Positions 33,940 to 45,305 of a stretch of DNA of 64,000 nucleotides are shown one piece after another. A model generated the notes under the pieces. The model was not told where the DNA came from, searched no databases, and was given only the letters and a program-made list of their open reading frames with translations. Location of the stretch: assembly GCA_023284085.1 (NCBI GenBank), contig JAKVHY010000010.1, positions 92,430 through 156,429 of the forward strand, read 5' to 3'. Position 1 is the stretch's first letter. Each line of letters opens with the position of its first letter. The position numbers were made by a program, and so were the translations under genes. This stretch comes from Shewanella benthica (GTDB taxonomy: Bacteria; Pseudomonadota; Gammaproteobacteria; Enterobacterales; Shewanellaceae).

Positions 33940-36519
33940 CTAATTCTGCTGTGGCCGATCGAGCGCTTGAGTCAAGTTATCACTCAACTCCTGCTGTTGA
34001 ATCGGGCTCAATTGTTCTCCATCGGCATTCTGTAACATGAAGAAGTCCTCTGCACGCTCGCCTATGGTGGTTATCTTTGCGGCCATCAGCTTAATGCCAC
34101 ATCGGTATAATGTATCGCCGACCTTGGCTAATAGTCCCGGACTATCTAGAGTGATCAATTCCATCATGCTGGTTCCATGACGGCGAGATGGCAGGAAACT
34201 CACCTGAGTTTGCACTTTAAATTGCTTCATCTTGCGAGGGAGCTTCTTAAACTTAGGTAATTTAGGCGTGTCACCACTTAGGGCTTTTACCAGCGCCTTT
34301 TTAATCCCTTGAATACGCGCTATCTGGGCAACCGGGCTCCCATCCTGCTCTAAAATGACAAAAGAATCCAGCGCATAATTATCTTTTGAGGTCATGATAC
34401 TGGCATCATGGACATTGATGTTTTTATTGTCGAGTAAAGTCATCACTGTGGCGAACAGTTTAGGTTTATCCTGTCCATAGACAAATAGCTCGGTGCCACC
34501 TCTGGTTGTATGTTTAGAGAGCAAGACTAATGGCTCATCATGTTTGTGCTTGAGAATGGCTTCTGAGTGCCAGGCTATCTGATTGGGCTGGTGGCGTAAA
34601 AAGTAATCGGCTTTAAACCTTTGCCATAACGCATCTAAACTTTTCTCTTTAATGCCTCGTCTGAGCAGCTCTTTCTTGGCTTTAGCTTGATTTTCTCTCA
34701 CCCTAGCCCTGATATCGACGGGTTTTTCTTTGCCTCTGGCTAACACCCTTTGGGTTGAAAAGTAGAGATCTCGCAGCAAAGAACCTTTCCAGCTGTTCCA
34801 TGTTTTCTCATTGGTGGCGCAGATATCGGCTACCGTCAGGCAATAAAGGTAGCTGAGGTGAACCGCATCACGGACCCTATCGGCAAATTCGGCCACCACA
34901 TCGGGATCGGAGATATCGCGTCGTTGCGCGGTGATTGACATAACCAGGTGATTTTCTACCAGCCAGGACACCAGTCTGCCATCGTGATCATTGAGGCCGT
35001 GAAGTTTACAGAAGTCCCTCGCATCTATGGCGCCTAACTTACTGTGATTGCCACCTCGCCCCTTAGCGATATCGTGAAATATAGCGGCTAAAACCAGTAA
35101 GCCTTTCTTGGGCAGTTGATTGATCAGCACTGAACCCAGAGGGAACTCATCTTTCTGCTCCGGGTGAGAGAAACGATCTATGTTCTGTAGCAGTCTGTGG
35201 GTATGTTCATCGACCGTATAGGCATGAAAGAGATCAAATTGCATCTGACCCTCGATATTTCGCCATGCCGGCAGGTAGGCTGATAACACACCATGACGAT
35301 GCATCAAGGACAGCGAGGCAATGCCTCTGGGGTGTTTTAATATCTCTAAAAATATTGCTCTGCAATCGGCGTGATTCATCAAGGGTTGGGATTGCTGACG
35401 TCTGGCCTTGCGCAGGCTTCTTAATGTCGGCGCATATATCCCCTTAATGTTAGAGTTTCTTGCTACATGCAGGAAAAGCTTCATTATTTCTACGGGCTGT
35501 TCGAAGATATCGGCGCTCAGGGACTCAATAAAGGTGCCGCGTAGTTGATAATCATTATTTATCTTCTTTATTTCCAGAGCCTTAGCATGACCTAGGGTGG
35601 CACGATTAAACAGTTGTAATAGCATCTGGTTAAGCTCCATCACACGCCTGACCGTGCGATAGTAGCGTTTCATCATCTGCTCGACACCGAGCTGAGTCGA
35701 GTCTTCATAGCCCATAAGATCGGCGACTTGGCGTTGAAGGTCGAACAAGAGCCGGTTTTCATCTCTGCCGGAGATGAGGTGCAGGGCAAATCTGAGTTCC
35801 CACAGGAAGTACTGGCATTCGAGCAACTCTTCGAGTTCATCCCTGTCGAGAAAACCGTGTTCGACCAGATCTTCAGCCTTGGCCGCATCGAAGTACCTCA
35901 TCGCCACCCAAGCGACCGTATGTATGTCCCTCAATCCACCAGGGCAGGTTTTAAGGTTAGGCTCAAGATCGAATGCACTGGCCCTGGCGTGGCGGGCCAA
36001 TTGCTCGTCTCGCTTGGCGATAAAAAAGTCACTCGCCGGCCAAAAATCGTCTCGGCGAATACTCAGATACAGAGATTGGTAGAGCGTCTCTGGACCACAT
36101 AATAATCTGGCCTCGAGCAGATTAGTCACCACGGTGACATCATGACGACCTTGCTCTAAGGTTTGTGCCACAGTTCGTACACTATGCCCGACCTCGAGAC
36201 CTGCATCCCACAGGAAGGCGATATACTGGCTGAGGGCGGCCTCTGCATCAGGACAAAGGTCAGACTCGATTAAAAATAGCAGGTCAACATCTGAATGAGG
36301 GTGTAATTCGGCTCGTCCATATCCGCCAACGGCGATGAGTGCGATAGCAAACTTGTCGAGTCCGTGGCTCTGCCACTCCTGTTGCAGTATCGAATCGACA
36401 AACTGACTACGCTGGGCGACGAGTTGTTTGATGGGATCTTTGTTGCGAAAGCGAGTCAGTAGTTCATCATTTTGATCGAACAGTGCCACTTTGGCAATTT
36501 GCGCCGATTCAATGGTCAT
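33940..36519 (-). CDS. glnD: [Protein-PII] uridylyltransferase/uridylyl-removing enzyme GlnD
   Basis: 859 residues. The nucleotidyltransferase motif [19 protein letters not shown] lies near residue 65, an HD domain ([20 protein letters not shown]) near residue 480, and two ACT domains in the last 200 residues. It senses glutamine and uridylylates or deuridylylates PII proteins, controlling glutamine synthetase and NtrB. It is slightly shorter than E. coli GlnD (890). It follows map, with a hairpin in between, and precedes dapD. Confidence 0.97.
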   Translation of the reverse strand: MTIESAQIAKVALFDQNDELLTRFRNKDPIKQLVAQRSQFVDSILQQEWQSHGLDKFAIALIAVGGYGRAELHPHSDVDLLFLIESDLCPDAEAALSQYIAFLWDAGLEVGHSVRTVAQTLEQGRHDVTVVTNLLEARLLCGPETLYQSLYLSIRRDDFWPASDFFIAKRDEQLARHARASAFDLEPNLKTCPGGLRDIHTVAWVAMRYFDAAKAEDLVEHGFLDRDELEELLECQYFLWELRFALHLISGRDENRLLFDLQRQVADLMGYEDSTQLGVEQMMKRYYRTVRRVMELNQMLLQLFNRATLGHAKALEIKKINNDYQLRGTFIESLSADIFEQPVEIMKLFLHVARNSNIKGIYAPTLRSLRKARRQQSQPLMNHADCRAIFLEILKHPRGIASLSLMHRHGVLSAYLPAWRNIEGQMQFDLFHAYTVDEHTHRLLQNIDRFSHPEQKDEFPLGSVLINQLPKKGLLVLAAIFHDIAKGRGGNHSKLGAIDARDFCKLHGLNDHDGRLVSWLVENHLVMSITAQRRDISDPDVVAEFADRVRDAVHLSYLYCLTVADICATNEKTWNSWKGSLLRDLYFSTQRVLARGKEKPVDIRARVRENQAKAKKELLRRGIKEKSLDALWQRFKADYFLRHQPNQIAWHSEAILKHKHDEPLVLLSKHTTRGGTELFVYGQDKPKLFATVMTLLDNKNINVHDASIMTSKDNYALDSFVILEQDGSPVAQIARIQGIKKALVKALSGDTPKLPKFKKLPRKMKQFKVQTQVSFLPSRRHGTSMMELITLDSPGLLAKVGDTLYRCGIKLMAAKITTIGERAEDFFMLQNADGEQLSPIQQQELSDNLTQALDRPQQN

Positions 36520-36562
36520 AGAGTTCCCTTAATCCCTAAGCTAGCGGGTTGAGCACACAAAA

Positions 36563-36587
36563 AGTACCAATCAAGTTAACTGGTACT
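36563..36587 (-). terminator. Hairpin between map and glnD
   Basis: On the minus strand AGTACCA / TGGTACT with an 11-base loop followed by TTTTTG. A weak terminator or attenuator after map. Confidence 0.55.
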
Positions 36588-36611
36588 GAGTATGGAAGAG
36601 GCTGACTATTA

Positions 36612-37409
36612 TCAGTGGTTGATGATTCTTGGGAAATCTTCCTCTGAGCGTAGGGTCAATACTTCAACGCCTGTCTTGGTGATCAGCAAGGTATGTTCCC
36701 ATTGGGCGGAGTTTTTACCATCGGAAGTGGTCACTGTCCAGTTGTCATTTTTATCTAAAATACAGGTGTGACGACCCGCATTTATCATAGGTTCAATGGT
36801 GAAACACATGCCTGGACGTAAAACGGTTTTATCACTATTTTTGTAGTGCATGACCTGAGGCTCTTCATGGAAGCCTGCACCTATGCCATGACCACAATAA
36901 TCTTTGACTATGGTGTATTTTTCCAGACCGGTTTTCTTGGTCTTGATAAACTTCTCGACTATGGTGCCAATTTCACCCAATTTCATTCCCGGGCGCACCT
37001 TACGTATGCTGGCATATAGGCTTTCTTGAGCGACACGGCACAGGCGCATATCTTTGGGGCTAACATCACCAATTAAAAACATCTTCGACGTATCGCCATG
37101 GAAGCCATCTTTGATCACGGTAATGTCGATATTGATGACGTCACCATCTTTCAGAGCGCGGTCGCTGGGAATACCATGGCAGATAACCTCATTGACAGAG
37201 GTGCAGATAGACTTGGGAAAGCCATGATAATTGAGAGGGGCCGATATCGCGCCATTATCTTCGGTAAACTTGGCACAGATATCATTCAGCTCATTAGTGG
37301 TGACACCAGCTTTTACGAAGGGGGCCACCATCTCTAAGACTTCGGCCGCTAACTTGCCTGCAGCCCGCATTTTTTCTATCTCTTCAGCAGTCTTTATCAC
37401 TATACTCAT
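36612..37409 (-). CDS. map: Methionine aminopeptidase, type I
   Basis: 265 residues with the five metal ligands in place: two Asp in INIDITVIKDGFHGDTSKMF, His in CGHGIGAGFHEEPQVMHY, Glu in FTIEPMI and Glu in QWEHTLL. It removes the initiator Met from new proteins. It is divergent from rpsB, the conserved arrangement in gammaproteobacteria, so both share the 340-base intergenic region. Confidence 0.97.
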   Translation of the reverse strand: MSIVIKTAEEIEKMRAAGKLAAEVLEMVAPFVKAGVTTNELNDICAKFTEDNGAISAPLNYHGFPKSICTSVNEVICHGIPSDRALKDGDVINIDITVIKDGFHGDTSKMFLIGDVSPKDMRLCRVAQESLYASIRKVRPGMKLGEIGTIVEKFIKTKKTGLEKYTIVKDYCGHGIGAGFHEEPQVMHYKNSDKTVLRPGMCFTIEPMINAGRHTCILDKNDNWTVTTSDGKNSAQWEHTLLITKTGVEVLTLRSEEDFPRIINH

Positions 37410-37481
37410 TTAGCTATCTCTCGTGTCTCGATTTATGAGGGTTTAGGTGCGCATTGTATTAGTGTAAAACACACGTAAAAT

Positions 37482-37520
37482 TTGTGTTCTCGGTCCTAAT
37501 ATGGTATAAAGCGCGCCGTT
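37482..37520 (+). promoter_or_regulatory. Promoter of the rpsB-tsf operon
   Basis: TTGTGT (-35, 37482-37487), 17-base spacer, TATAAA (-10, 37505-37510), followed by the GC-rich discriminator GCGCGCC. Such discriminators are typical of stringently controlled ribosomal promoters, so ppGpp/DksA repression is likely. Confidence 0.75.
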
Positions 37521-37654
37521 ATGTTTGACTCTAATCTCATCTTTGGTGGTGCGAAGATACTCACTATTCAATGTAATAGGGATTCTAGCAAAAAACCTAG
37601 GATGTAGAGTTAAGATGGCGGCCATTATACATGGCTATTTATTAAATACTAAAT

Positions 37655-37747
37655 CACACACGTATCGACACATTCTTCGGGGTGCCTGTATAGGTCGAAG
37701 ATATGGGATGCGTGGAGGTCTAACCCCCAATAATTTAAGGTAATAAA
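37655..37747 (+). promoter_or_regulatory. rpsB leader, S2 autoregulatory element
   Basis: The leader next to rpsB has CGACACATTCTTCGGGGTGCC and, just before the start, GGGATGCGTGGAGG...TAACCCCC, which pair as a structured element. In E. coli the equivalent rpsB leader is bound by S2 to repress rpsB-tsf, and the GGAUGCGUGGAGG/AACCCC elements are conserved in gammaproteobacteria. No strong Shine-Dalgarno other than AAGG is present. Confidence 0.7.
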
Positions 37748-38476
37748 ATGACTACAGTTTCAATGCGCGACATGCTTAAAGCCGGTGTTCACTTCGGTCA
37801 CCAGACTCGTTACTGGAACCCAAAGATGAAGCCTTTCATCTTCGGTGCTCGTAACGGTGTTCACATCATCAACCTAGAGCACACAGTGCCTATGTTCAAT
37901 GAAGCACTTGCTTTCATCAGCAACGTCGCTTCAAAGAAAGGTAAGGTTCTTTTTGTTGGTACTAAGCGTGCTGCAAGCGAAGCAATCAAAGAGTCTGCAA
38001 TTTCTTGTGACCAGTACTATGTCGATCACCGCTGGTTAGGCGGCATGTTGACTAACTGGAAAACAGTGCGTCAATCAATCAAGCGTCTTAAAGATCTTGA
38101 AAGCCAGTCTGTAGATGGTACTTTCGACAAGCTTACTAAGAAAGAAGCTTTGATGCGTACTCGTGAACTTGCGAAGCTAGACAAGTCTCTTGGTGGCATT
38201 AAGAACATGGGCGGCCTGCCTGACGTTCTTTTCGTTATCGGTGCAGATCACGAGCACATCGCTGTTAAAGAAGCTAACAACCTGGGTATCCCAGTTGTTG
38301 CTATTGTTGATACTAACTCTAACCCAGACGGCATCAACTACATCATTCCTGGTAATGATGACGCTATGCGTTCTATTCGTTTGTACACTGAGTCTGTTGC
38401 TTCTGCCGCTAAAGCTGGCCGTGGTCAAGATCTTGCTGTTCAAGCTGAGCAAGACGGTTTCGTAGAAGCTGAGTAA
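37748..38476 (+). CDS. rpsB: 30S ribosomal protein S2
   Basis: 242 residues, with [32 protein letters not shown] at the start and [19 protein letters not shown]. Part of the small subunit body; it also represses its own operon through the leader. Codon use is strongly biased as in highly expressed genes. It is followed by an attenuator-like hairpin and tsf. Confidence 0.98.
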   Translation: MTTVSMRDMLKAGVHFGHQTRYWNPKMKPFIFGARNGVHIINLEHTVPMFNEALAFISNVASKKGKVLFVGTKRAASEAIKESAISCDQYYVDHRWLGGMLTNWKTVRQSIKRLKDLESQSVDGTFDKLTKKEALMRTRELAKLDKSLGGIKNMGGLPDVLFVIGADHEHIAVKEANNLGIPVVAIVDTNSNPDGINYIIPGNDDAMRSIRLYTESVASAAKAGRGQDLAVQAEQDGFVEAE

Positions 38477-38527
38477 TTTGGCTTGATGCTAAGGCATCTC
38501 CAAAATTAACTAAGCGACATGATAGGA

Positions 38528-38573
38528 AAACAGGGGCGCTTTTCACCTTAGGTGGTAACTGCCCCTGTTTTAT
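38528..38573 (+). terminator. rpsB-tsf intergenic attenuator hairpin
   Basis: AAACAGGGGC / GCCCCTGTTT with an inner CACC/GGTG stem, then TTAT. It probably gives partial termination so that S2 and EF-Ts levels differ, as reported for E. coli. Confidence 0.8.
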
Positions 38574-38612
38574 ATCAATTGAATTTTAGACTTATCTGTA
38601 GAGGATTTAACA

Positions 38613-39461
38613 ATGGCAATTACTGCTGCCCAAGTTAAAGAACTTCGTCAACGCACTGGCGCTGGCATGATGGATTGTAAAAAAGCGTTGGTTGAAACCG
38701 ATGGTGACATCGAACTAGCGATTGATAGCATGCGTAAGAGCGGTGCTGCGAAGGCTGCTAAAAAAGCGGGTAACATAGCTGCTGAAGGTACTATTCTGAT
38801 TAAGAATGGCGAAGGTTTCGCTGCGCTTTTAGAAGTTAACTGTCAAACAGACTTCGTTGCAAAAGACGCAAGCTTCCTAGCATTTGCTAACGCGGTACTA
38901 GAAGTTGCTGCTGCATCTAAAGTGACTATCGAAGAGTTGAAAGCTCAGTTCGAAGAAATTCGCGTGACATTAGTGACTAAAATCGGTGAAAACATCAATG
39001 TTCGTCGCGTTGAGTACATCGATGGTGCAAACCTTGTCTCTTACCGTCACGGTGAGCGTATCGGTGTTGTTGTAGCCGGTGAAGCTGACGAAGAAACGCT
39101 AAAGCATCTAGCAATGCACGTTGCTGCTTCTAAGCCTGAATTCGTTAACCCTGAAGATGTTCCAGCTGATCTCGTTGCAAAAGAAAAAGCACTGCAGATC
39201 GAAATGGCTATGAACGAAGGCAAGCCTGCAGAGATAGCAGAGAAAATGGTTTTCGGTAGAATGAAGAAGTTCACTGGTGAGATCTCTCTTACTGGCCAAG
39301 CTTACATCATGGAACCTAAGAAAACTGTTGGTGCAATTCTTAAAGAGAAAGGCGCTACTGTTTCAGGCTTCGTTCGTTTAGAAGTCGGCGAAGGTATCGC
39401 GAAGAAAGAAGAAGATTTTGCTGCTGAAGTTGCTGCAACAATAGCTGCTACTAAGGCTTAA
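38613..39461 (+). CDS. tsf: Elongation factor Ts
   Basis: 282 residues: UBA-like N-terminus ([30 protein letters not shown]), then the core with the TDFVAK motif (CQTDFVAKD) that acts on EF-Tu. It exchanges GDP for GTP on EF-Tu. Highly expressed codon use; GAGG binding site upstream. Followed by a terminator. Confidence 0.98.
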   Translation: MAITAAQVKELRQRTGAGMMDCKKALVETDGDIELAIDSMRKSGAAKAAKKAGNIAAEGTILIKNGEGFAALLEVNCQTDFVAKDASFLAFANAVLEVAAASKVTIEELKAQFEEIRVTLVTKIGENINVRRVEYIDGANLVSYRHGERIGVVVAGEADEETLKHLAMHVAASKPEFVNPEDVPADLVAKEKALQIEMAMNEGKPAEIAEKMVFGRMKKFTGEISLTGQAYIMEPKKTVGAILKEKGATVSGFVRLEVGEGIAKKEEDFAAEVAATIAATKA

Positions 39462-39482
39462 TCTTCTGTTGTAAGCACTCCT

Positions 39483-39513
39483 AAGACCGCGGCACTGCTG
39501 CGGTCTTATTGTA
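39483..39513 (+). terminator. Terminator after tsf
   Basis: AAGACCGC / GCGGTCTT with a 9-base loop, then ATTGTATT; a moderate T run. Confidence 0.8.
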
Positions 39514-39549
39514 TTATTTTACCTATCGGCATCAATCGGGACTATAAAA

Positions 39550-40290
39550 ATGAGCACGAATCCTAAACCTGCATTTCGACGTATTCTTCTCAAACTCAGT
39601 GGTGAAGCCTTAATGGGCGATGAAGGCTTTGGTATCGATCCTAAAGTCTTAGATCGCATGGCTCAGGAGATTAAAGAACTGGTTGAGCTCGGCCTTCAGG
39701 TAGGTGTCGTAATCGGTGGCGGTAACTTATTCCGTGGTGAGGGGCTTGCACAGGCGGGCATGAACCGTGTCGTGGGCGATCACATGGGTATGCTAGCGAC
39801 TGTAATGAATGGTTTGGCGATGCGTGATGCTCTACATCGTGCTTATGTCAATGCTCGTTTGATGTCTGCTATCCCGCTCAAAGGTGTCTGCGATGATTAT
39901 AATTGGGCCGAAGCCATTAGTTTGCTAAAGTCCGGTCGAGTAGTCATTTTTGCCGCAGGTACGGGCAACCCTTTCTGCACCACAGACTCAGCAGCTTGTC
40001 TGCGCGGTATTGAAATTGAAGCCGAAGTGGTGATCAAGGGCACTAAGGTAGATGGCGTCTACTCAGATGATCCAGTGAAGAACCCAGATGCAGTAATGTA
40101 TGAAGAAATGGGTTACGATGAAATTCTGGAGAAAGAATTAAAAGTGATGGATCTTGCTGCATTTACTATGGCGAGAGATCACAACATGCCTATATTGGTA
40201 TTTAACATGAACAAGCCTGGTGCCCTACGTCGAGTGATTATGGGTGAGCGGGAAGGTACCATGATCAAATCAATGACAACAAAGAATTAA
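39550..40290 (+). CDS. pyrH: UMP kinase
   Basis: 246 residues of the amino-acid-kinase fold: [20 protein letters not shown] at the start, [11 protein letters not shown], and [19 protein letters not shown]. It phosphorylates UMP to UDP and is allosterically controlled by GTP and UTP. Conserved pyrH-frr order. Confidence 0.98.
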   Translation: MSTNPKPAFRRILLKLSGEALMGDEGFGIDPKVLDRMAQEIKELVELGLQVGVVIGGGNLFRGEGLAQAGMNRVVGDHMGMLATVMNGLAMRDALHRAYVNARLMSAIPLKGVCDDYNWAEAISLLKSGRVVIFAAGTGNPFCTTDSAACLRGIEIEAEVVIKGTKVDGVYSDDPVKNPDAVMYEEMGYDEILEKELKVMDLAAFTMARDHNMPILVFNMNKPGALRRVIMGEREGTMIKSMTTKN

Positions 40291-40387
40291 CAATTATTGT
40301 AATCTCCAGTCAAAAAAGTGAATGACTTAATGTGACTGGCTAGTCCTATGACTAAGAATTTAGTGACTCATTTAAAGGATATATAAC

Positions 40388-40945
40388 GTGATAAACGAAA
40401 TCAAAGCAGATGCTAAAACACGTATGGCTAAATGTATAGAAGCCACTAAGACTCAGATGGCTAAGGTCCGTACGGGTCGTGCACACCCTAGCCTTTTAGA
40501 TTCAATTAAAGTCTCTTATTACGGTTCAATGACACCCCTTAAGCAAGTGGGTAACGTCACTATCGAAGATTCACGTACTCTGGCTGTTTCTGTGTTCGAT
40601 GCGACTATGATCAAAGCGGTAGAGAAAGCAATCATGACTTCAGATCTTGGCCTGAACCCTATGTCTGCCGGTGCTGTCATACGCATTCCACTTCCTTCAT
40701 TGACAGAAGAGCGTCGTAAAGACCTTATTAAGGTTGTTCGCGCCGAAGCTGAAAATAGCCGAATCTCGGTACGTAACGTGCGTCGTGATGCTAACTCGGA
40801 TGTTAAAGCGTTAGAGAAAGAGAAAGAGTGTACCGAAGATGATGTGCACCGCACCGAAGATGAGATACAGAAATTCACCGATGCGCATATTAAGCAGATT
40901 GATGATCTTTTGTCTGCAAAAGAAGCAGAGTTGATGGAAGTCTAA
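40388..40945 (+). CDS. frr: Ribosome recycling factor
   Basis: 185 residues, GTG start as in E. coli, [21 protein letters not shown] then [21 protein letters not shown], and [16 protein letters not shown]. It splits post-termination ribosomes with EF-G. Followed by a strong hairpin. Confidence 0.98.
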   Translation: MINEIKADAKTRMAKCIEATKTQMAKVRTGRAHPSLLDSIKVSYYGSMTPLKQVGNVTIEDSRTLAVSVFDATMIKAVEKAIMTSDLGLNPMSAGAVIRIPLPSLTEERRKDLIKVVRAEAENSRISVRNVRRDANSDVKALEKEKECTEDDVHRTEDEIQKFTDAHIKQIDDLLSAKEAELMEV

Positions 40946-40971
40946 TCTAGGGCTAAGAAACTAGAGTTAAG

Positions 40972-41010
40972 ACGCCGTGTAGCGGTATACTACACGGCGT
41001 TTGTTTTTTT
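40972..41010 (+). terminator. Terminator between frr and uppS
   Basis: 11-bp stem ACGCCGTGTAG / CTACACGGCGT with a 7-base loop followed by TTGTTTTTTT. It separates the translation genes from the uppS-led envelope operon, although readthrough is likely because uppS starts only 14 bases later. Confidence 0.88.
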
Positions 41011-41024
41011 AAGGGTTGTAATAG

Positions 41025-41819
41025 ATGTCAATCGATTCCCAGTCTGGTTCTGAGTTCTCTCCCGAGGAGATTGCAGAACTTGTTAAACAGTCTAAGCCTA
41101 AACACGTCGCCATCATCATGGATGGTAACGGACGTTGGGCACAGGCTCAGGGGAAACCCAGAGTAATGGGGCACAAGGCGGGAGTCAAAACCGTCAGACG
41201 AGCAGTGAGTACCGCCAGAGAGATGGGGATCGGCTCGTTAACGTTATTTGCATTTTCGAGTGAAAACTGGCGCCGACCGGATAAAGAGGTTTCCCTCTTG
41301 ATGGAACTCTTCTTTACTGTGCTGCAACGAGAAATAAAGCTGCTGCATAAAAACGGTGTCAGGCTCAATATTATCGGTGACATCAGTCGCTTCTCTGCAC
41401 GCTTACAGAAACAAATTGCCGCTGCTGAAGCGAAAACTGCCGGCAATACCGAGCTGATACTCAATGTGGCGGCTAACTATGGCGGTCGTTGGGACATCAT
41501 GCAGGCGGCACAGGCTTTGGCTAAAAAAGTGGAAGCTGGTGAAATTAGCAGCAGTCAGTTCACCGAAGAGGCACTAAGTCAGCATTTATGCATGCAAAAC
41601 CAAGCCGAAGTTGATTTAATGATACGCACGGGTGGGGACTATCGTATCAGTAATTTCATATTATGGCAGGCAGCCTATGCCGAGTTGGTTTTTACTGATA
41701 CTTTATGGCCTGATTTTGATGAAAATGCGTTTAAAAGTGCTGTTGCAACTTTTGCATCTCGTCAACGAAGATTCGGTTTGACTGGTTGCCAAATAGAGAC
41801 GATGCAGTCCGAGTCATAA
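41025..41819 (+). CDS. uppS: Undecaprenyl diphosphate synthase (cis-prenyltransferase)
   Basis: 264 residues: [26 protein letters not shown] with the catalytic Asp, and [11 protein letters not shown]. It condenses eight isopentenyl units onto FPP to make the C55 carrier for peptidoglycan and O-antigen. In the C-terminal motif the usual RTGGEHRISNF reads [11 protein letters not shown], a conservative Glu-to-Asp change at a conserved site. Confidence 0.97.
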   Translation: MSIDSQSGSEFSPEEIAELVKQSKPKHVAIIMDGNGRWAQAQGKPRVMGHKAGVKTVRRAVSTAREMGIGSLTLFAFSSENWRRPDKEVSLLMELFFTVLQREIKLLHKNGVRLNIIGDISRFSARLQKQIAAAEAKTAGNTELILNVAANYGGRWDIMQAAQALAKKVEAGEISSSQFTEEALSQHLCMQNQAEVDLMIRTGGDYRISNFILWQAAYAELVFTDTLWPDFDENAFKSAVATFASRQRRFGLTGCQIETMQSES

Positions 41820-41838
41820 TTTTTTTGAGGGTTTTTTT

Positions 41839-42696
41839 TTGCTAAAACAACGAATAATAACAGCAATTTGGTTAATCCCTTTGGTTTTGGGTGCGGTTTT
41901 TTTCCTCCCAACAGCATATTTTGCCTGGGCATTAGTGCCGGTATTTCTGATTGCCGCCAAGGAGTGGGGACAGATCATCGATAAACGCTGTCAAATAACG
42001 CAGTGGAGCTTTACCATCACCATAGGTGCGCTATTAATCGCACTCAATCTGTTTGTTCCTAGCGATGAACTTTGGTTTAAAGGTCATCTGCATCCGGTCT
42101 ACCTGGCTATCATCTTGATCGGAGCCTTGTGGTGGGTGATCTCACTGTTATTGGTGCTCTCTTTTCCGAAGAGTTCGGCTCTGTGGCAAAAGAGCCACAT
42201 GTTCAAGTCTATGTTTGGTCAGCTTACCCTGATTCCTTGTTTTGCAGCCCTGATTGCGCTCAAGGGGCTAAGTTCTGAGGCAGACCCCTATTACGGTGGG
42301 ATCTTAGTCTTCTTGGTTATGCTTGTGGTTTGGGCTACAGATAGCGGAGCCTATTTTGCGGGTAAAGCCTTAGGGCGTACTAAGTTGATGCCTAACGTGA
42401 GTCCAGCCAAGACTATCGAAGGTCTGGTAGGCGGTTTAATTACCAGCATGACTATTGTGATAGGCGTGATGCTGGTTTCACCAGAGCAGGAGCTAGGCTT
42501 GGTCGTTGCTGTGACCTTATTTATCGCCCTAGTCTCGGCGGTGGGAGACTTGTCTGAGAGTATGTTCAAGCGGGTAGCTGACATTAAAGATTCGGGTAGC
42601 ATCTTGCCCGGGCATGGTGGCATACTCGACCGAATAGACAGTCTGACAGCTGCATTACCTGTCTTTACTCTTATTTATATCGCATTTTGGATGTAA
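41839..42696 (+). CDS. cdsA: Phosphatidate cytidylyltransferase
   Basis: 285 residues, multi-pass membrane enzyme. The C-terminal signature is [37 protein letters not shown], with its metal-binding Asp residues. It makes CDP-diacylglycerol, the precursor of all phospholipids. It starts at TTG after a T-run, with GAGGG upstream. Confidence 0.96.
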   Translation: MLKQRIITAIWLIPLVLGAVFFLPTAYFAWALVPVFLIAAKEWGQIIDKRCQITQWSFTITIGALLIALNLFVPSDELWFKGHLHPVYLAIILIGALWWVISLLLVLSFPKSSALWQKSHMFKSMFGQLTLIPCFAALIALKGLSSEADPYYGGILVFLVMLVVWATDSGAYFAGKALGRTKLMPNVSPAKTIEGLVGGLITSMTIVIGVMLVSPEQELGLVVAVTLFIALVSAVGDLSESMFKRVADIKDSGSILPGHGGILDRIDSLTAALPVFTLIYIAFWM

Positions 42697-42700
42697 CCTA

Positions 42701-43888
42701 ATGCAAAAAATGGTCATACTTGGCGCAACAGGATCGATAGGTGCGAGCACCTTAAGTGTCATTGGCAACAACCCAGAGGCATATTCCATATATGCCTTGG
42801 TGGCGAATACCAATGTGGATAAGATGTTAGCTCTGTGCATAGAGCACAAGCCATCGATTGCTCATATGGTCGATGTCGACGCCGCCAGGCTCTTACGCCA
42901 GCGTTTACCTGTAAACTCTGGTGTAGAAGTCACTACGGGGGCGACTGAACTCGATGATCTTGTCAGTGCATCTTGCGTCGATACCGTTATGGCTGCAATT
43001 GTTGGCGCCGCGGGCTTGCTGCCGACCTTAGCTGCTGTTAAAGCGGGTAAACGAGTGCTACTCGCTAACAAAGAGTCGCTGGTGATGTCTGGCAGGCTGT
43101 TTATCGACGCGATGAAGGCCTCCGGTGCGCAAGTGCTGCCTGTAGATAGTGAGCATAATGCGATATTTCAGGCTTTACCCGAGTCGATTCAGAGCAATCT
43201 TGGCTTCTGTGATCTAGATGGGGCGGGAATATCGCATATTTTATTGACCGGTTCCGGTGGCCCTTTCCTTACTTCTCCTCTGGATTCTCTGAGCGCCATG
43301 ACACCGGCGCAGGCTTGTAAACATCCGAATTGGTCTATGGGGCGTAAGATATCCGTCGATTCAGCCAGCATGATGAACAAGGGGCTCGAATATATTGAAG
43401 CGCGTTGGTTGTTTAATACCACTCCCGAGCAGCTGAAAGTCGTCATTCACCCTCAGAGTGTGATTCACTCTATGGTTCAGTATCGAGATGGCTCAGTTTT
43501 AGCTCAGTTGGGTAACCCGGATATGCGCACACCAATCGCTCATTGTATGGCATATCCTCAAAGAATTACCTCCGGAGTTGAACCTTTGGACTTTTTCAAA
43601 GTCGGACAGTTAAGCTTTCTTGAACCGGATTTTGAACGATTCCCCTGTCTTTCTCTTGCCATTGAGGCTTGTAAGCAAGGTCAGGAAGCGACAACAGTGT
43701 TAAATGCAGCAAATGAAATATCGGTTGCTGCATTTTTAGAAAATAAGTTAACATTTACTGATATAGTCAAAGTAAATGAAACGTGTTTAAGTAAAGTGTC
43801 CATGAGTTCTTTAAAGAGTCTGGATGATATCATCGCATTAGATACACAAACACGCAGATTTGCATTAGAGTTGGTAGCAAAGATTTAA
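42701..43888 (+). CDS. dxr: 1-deoxy-D-xylulose 5-phosphate reductoisomerase
   Basis: 395 residues. NADPH-binding [13 protein letters not shown] at the start; catalytic-domain motifs [24 protein letters not shown] and [17 protein letters not shown]. First committed step of the MEP isoprenoid pathway (also ispC). It starts 4 bases after cdsA and supplies the precursors used by UppS. Confidence 0.97.
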   Translation: MQKMVILGATGSIGASTLSVIGNNPEAYSIYALVANTNVDKMLALCIEHKPSIAHMVDVDAARLLRQRLPVNSGVEVTTGATELDDLVSASCVDTVMAAIVGAAGLLPTLAAVKAGKRVLLANKESLVMSGRLFIDAMKASGAQVLPVDSEHNAIFQALPESIQSNLGFCDLDGAGISHILLTGSGGPFLTSPLDSLSAMTPAQACKHPNWSMGRKISVDSASMMNKGLEYIEARWLFNTTPEQLKVVIHPQSVIHSMVQYRDGSVLAQLGNPDMRTPIAHCMAYPQRITSGVEPLDFFKVGQLSFLEPDFERFPCLSLAIEACKQGQEATTVLNAANEISVAAFLENKLTFTDIVKVNETCLSKVSMSSLKSLDDIIALDTQTRRFALELVAKI

Positions 43889-43906
43889 CTACCTCAAAGG
43901 ATGGGA

Positions 43907-45274
43907 ATGATCGACTTTCTATGGAACTTAGGTTCTTTCGTTATTGCATTAGGCATCTTAATTGCTGCACATGAATATGGTCACTTTTGGGTGGCTAGGC
44001 GTTGTGGTGTGAAAGTAGAGCGCTTTTCTATCGGCTTCGGTAAGGCGATATGGCGAAGAGTCGGTAAAGATGGCACTGAATATGTGTTAGCCATGATCCC
44101 CCTTGGTGGCTACGTCAAGATGCTTGATGAGCGTGTGGATGAGGTTCCTGAAGAACTAAAAGATCAAGCGTTTAACCGAAAGACGGTTTGGCAGCGTATC
44201 GCTATTGTTGCTGCAGGGCCAATGGCTAACTTCATGTTTGCCATTGTTGCACTCTATTTCATGTATCTTATTGGCGTACCGGCACTCAAGCCTGTCATCG
44301 ATGCTACGCGTCTGGATAGCCCAGCGGCGCAGATTCAAATTGATGAACCTATGCTGATAACTTCGGTCGAAGGTAAACGTGTTCGCAATTGGGAAGAAGT
44401 GACTTATGCCTTGGTGAGTGAGATTGGTGAGCCACATATCGATATCACCATGACTCCTCTGCAATATAGTGCAGATGGCGCGTTAGGCACTAAATATAGA
44501 TTAAACACAGAATCCTGGGAGTTCGATCCGGATAAACAGTCGCCCATCGCATCATTGGGACTCGATTTCTATAGACCAGAAATAACCCCTGTTTTAGGAT
44601 TAGTTAGCTCTGACGGCGCCGCCGCCGCAGCAGGCTTAAAGGTCGGAGATACCTTAGTCGCCGTTGATAATGTGCCTTATGGTGAGTGGGACGATTTTGT
44701 CAGCAAAATTAAAGCATCGGCCAATCAAACTGTATTAATCACAGTCAGACGGGCCGGTGAACAACTTCAGATAAAAGTCACCCCTAGCGAACGCGAAGGG
44801 CCCCAAGGTCAAATCGAAGGTGTTATCGGCGTTGCGCCGACACAGGCTGATTGGCCAGAAAATATGAAGCTACAGCTCGAATATGGCTTCATCGAGTCAT
44901 TTGGGGTGGCAACGGATAAAACATGGCAACTTATCTCTGTCAGCTTTAAGATGATTGGCAAGCTAATCACTGGCGATCTGTCTGTTAAGAATTTAAGTGG
45001 ACCCATATCCATAGCACAAGGTGCTGGCAGCAGTGCTAGTTATGGTTTGGTTTACTTTTTAGGTTTCCTCGCATTAATCAGCGTTAACTTAGGTATTATC
45101 AATTTACTGCCTTTGCCAGTGCTAGATGGGGGACACTTGTTGTATTACTTCATAGAAGTGATCACAGGAAGGCCTGTGCCAGAGAAGGTACAGGAAATTG
45201 GATTCAGATTTGGGGCAGCCATGCTGCTGATGTTGATGAGCGTCGCGCTTTTCAACGATTTCTCCCGACTCTGA
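43907..45274 (+). CDS. rseP: Site-2 protease RseP
   Basis: About 455 residues. The zinc motif HEYGH lies near residue 22, with LPLPVLDGGH near the C-terminus, central PDZ domains, and four predicted membrane helices. It cleaves RseA after DegS to release sigma E. The ATG at 43907 is preferred: AAGG at 43897-43900 is well spaced for it but would abut the in-frame ATG at 43901. It lies just before bamA, a sigma E target. Confidence 0.96.
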   Translation: MIDFLWNLGSFVIALGILIAAHEYGHFWVARRCGVKVERFSIGFGKAIWRRVGKDGTEYVLAMIPLGGYVKMLDERVDEVPEELKDQAFNRKTVWQRIAIVAAGPMANFMFAIVALYFMYLIGVPALKPVIDATRLDSPAAQIQIDEPMLITSVEGKRVRNWEEVTYALVSEIGEPHIDITMTPLQYSADGALGTKYRLNTESWEFDPDKQSPIASLGLDFYRPEITPVLGLVSSDGAAAAAGLKVGDTLVAVDNVPYGEWDDFVSKIKASANQTVLITVRRAGEQLQIKVTPSEREGPQGQIEGVIGVAPTQADWPENMKLQLEYGFIESFGVATDKTWQLISVSFKMIGKLITGDLSVKNLSGPISIAQGAGSSASYGLVYFLGFLALISVNLGIINLLPLPVLDGGHLLYYFIEVITGRPVPEKVQEIGFRFGAAMLLMLMSVALFNDFSRL

Positions 45275-45305
45275 GCAAGGACACACACATAATTAGAAGT
45301 GCTCT

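Larger units (their letters stand above)
37410..37747. other. 338-base map/rpsB divergent intergenic region
   Basis: No protein gene. It contains the rpsB promoter (37482-37520) and a leader of about 230 nt with an S2-type regulatory element close to rpsB. A short open frame across the leader has no coding features. Confidence 0.8.

Noticed and set aside
35728..36102. 124-codon plus-strand frame inside glnD
   Set aside because: Antisense shadow of the GlnD coding sequence; no independent support.
37525..37743. 72-codon open frame upstream of rpsB
   Set aside because: It runs through the rpsB leader and its structured S2 element; no family or binding-site support.
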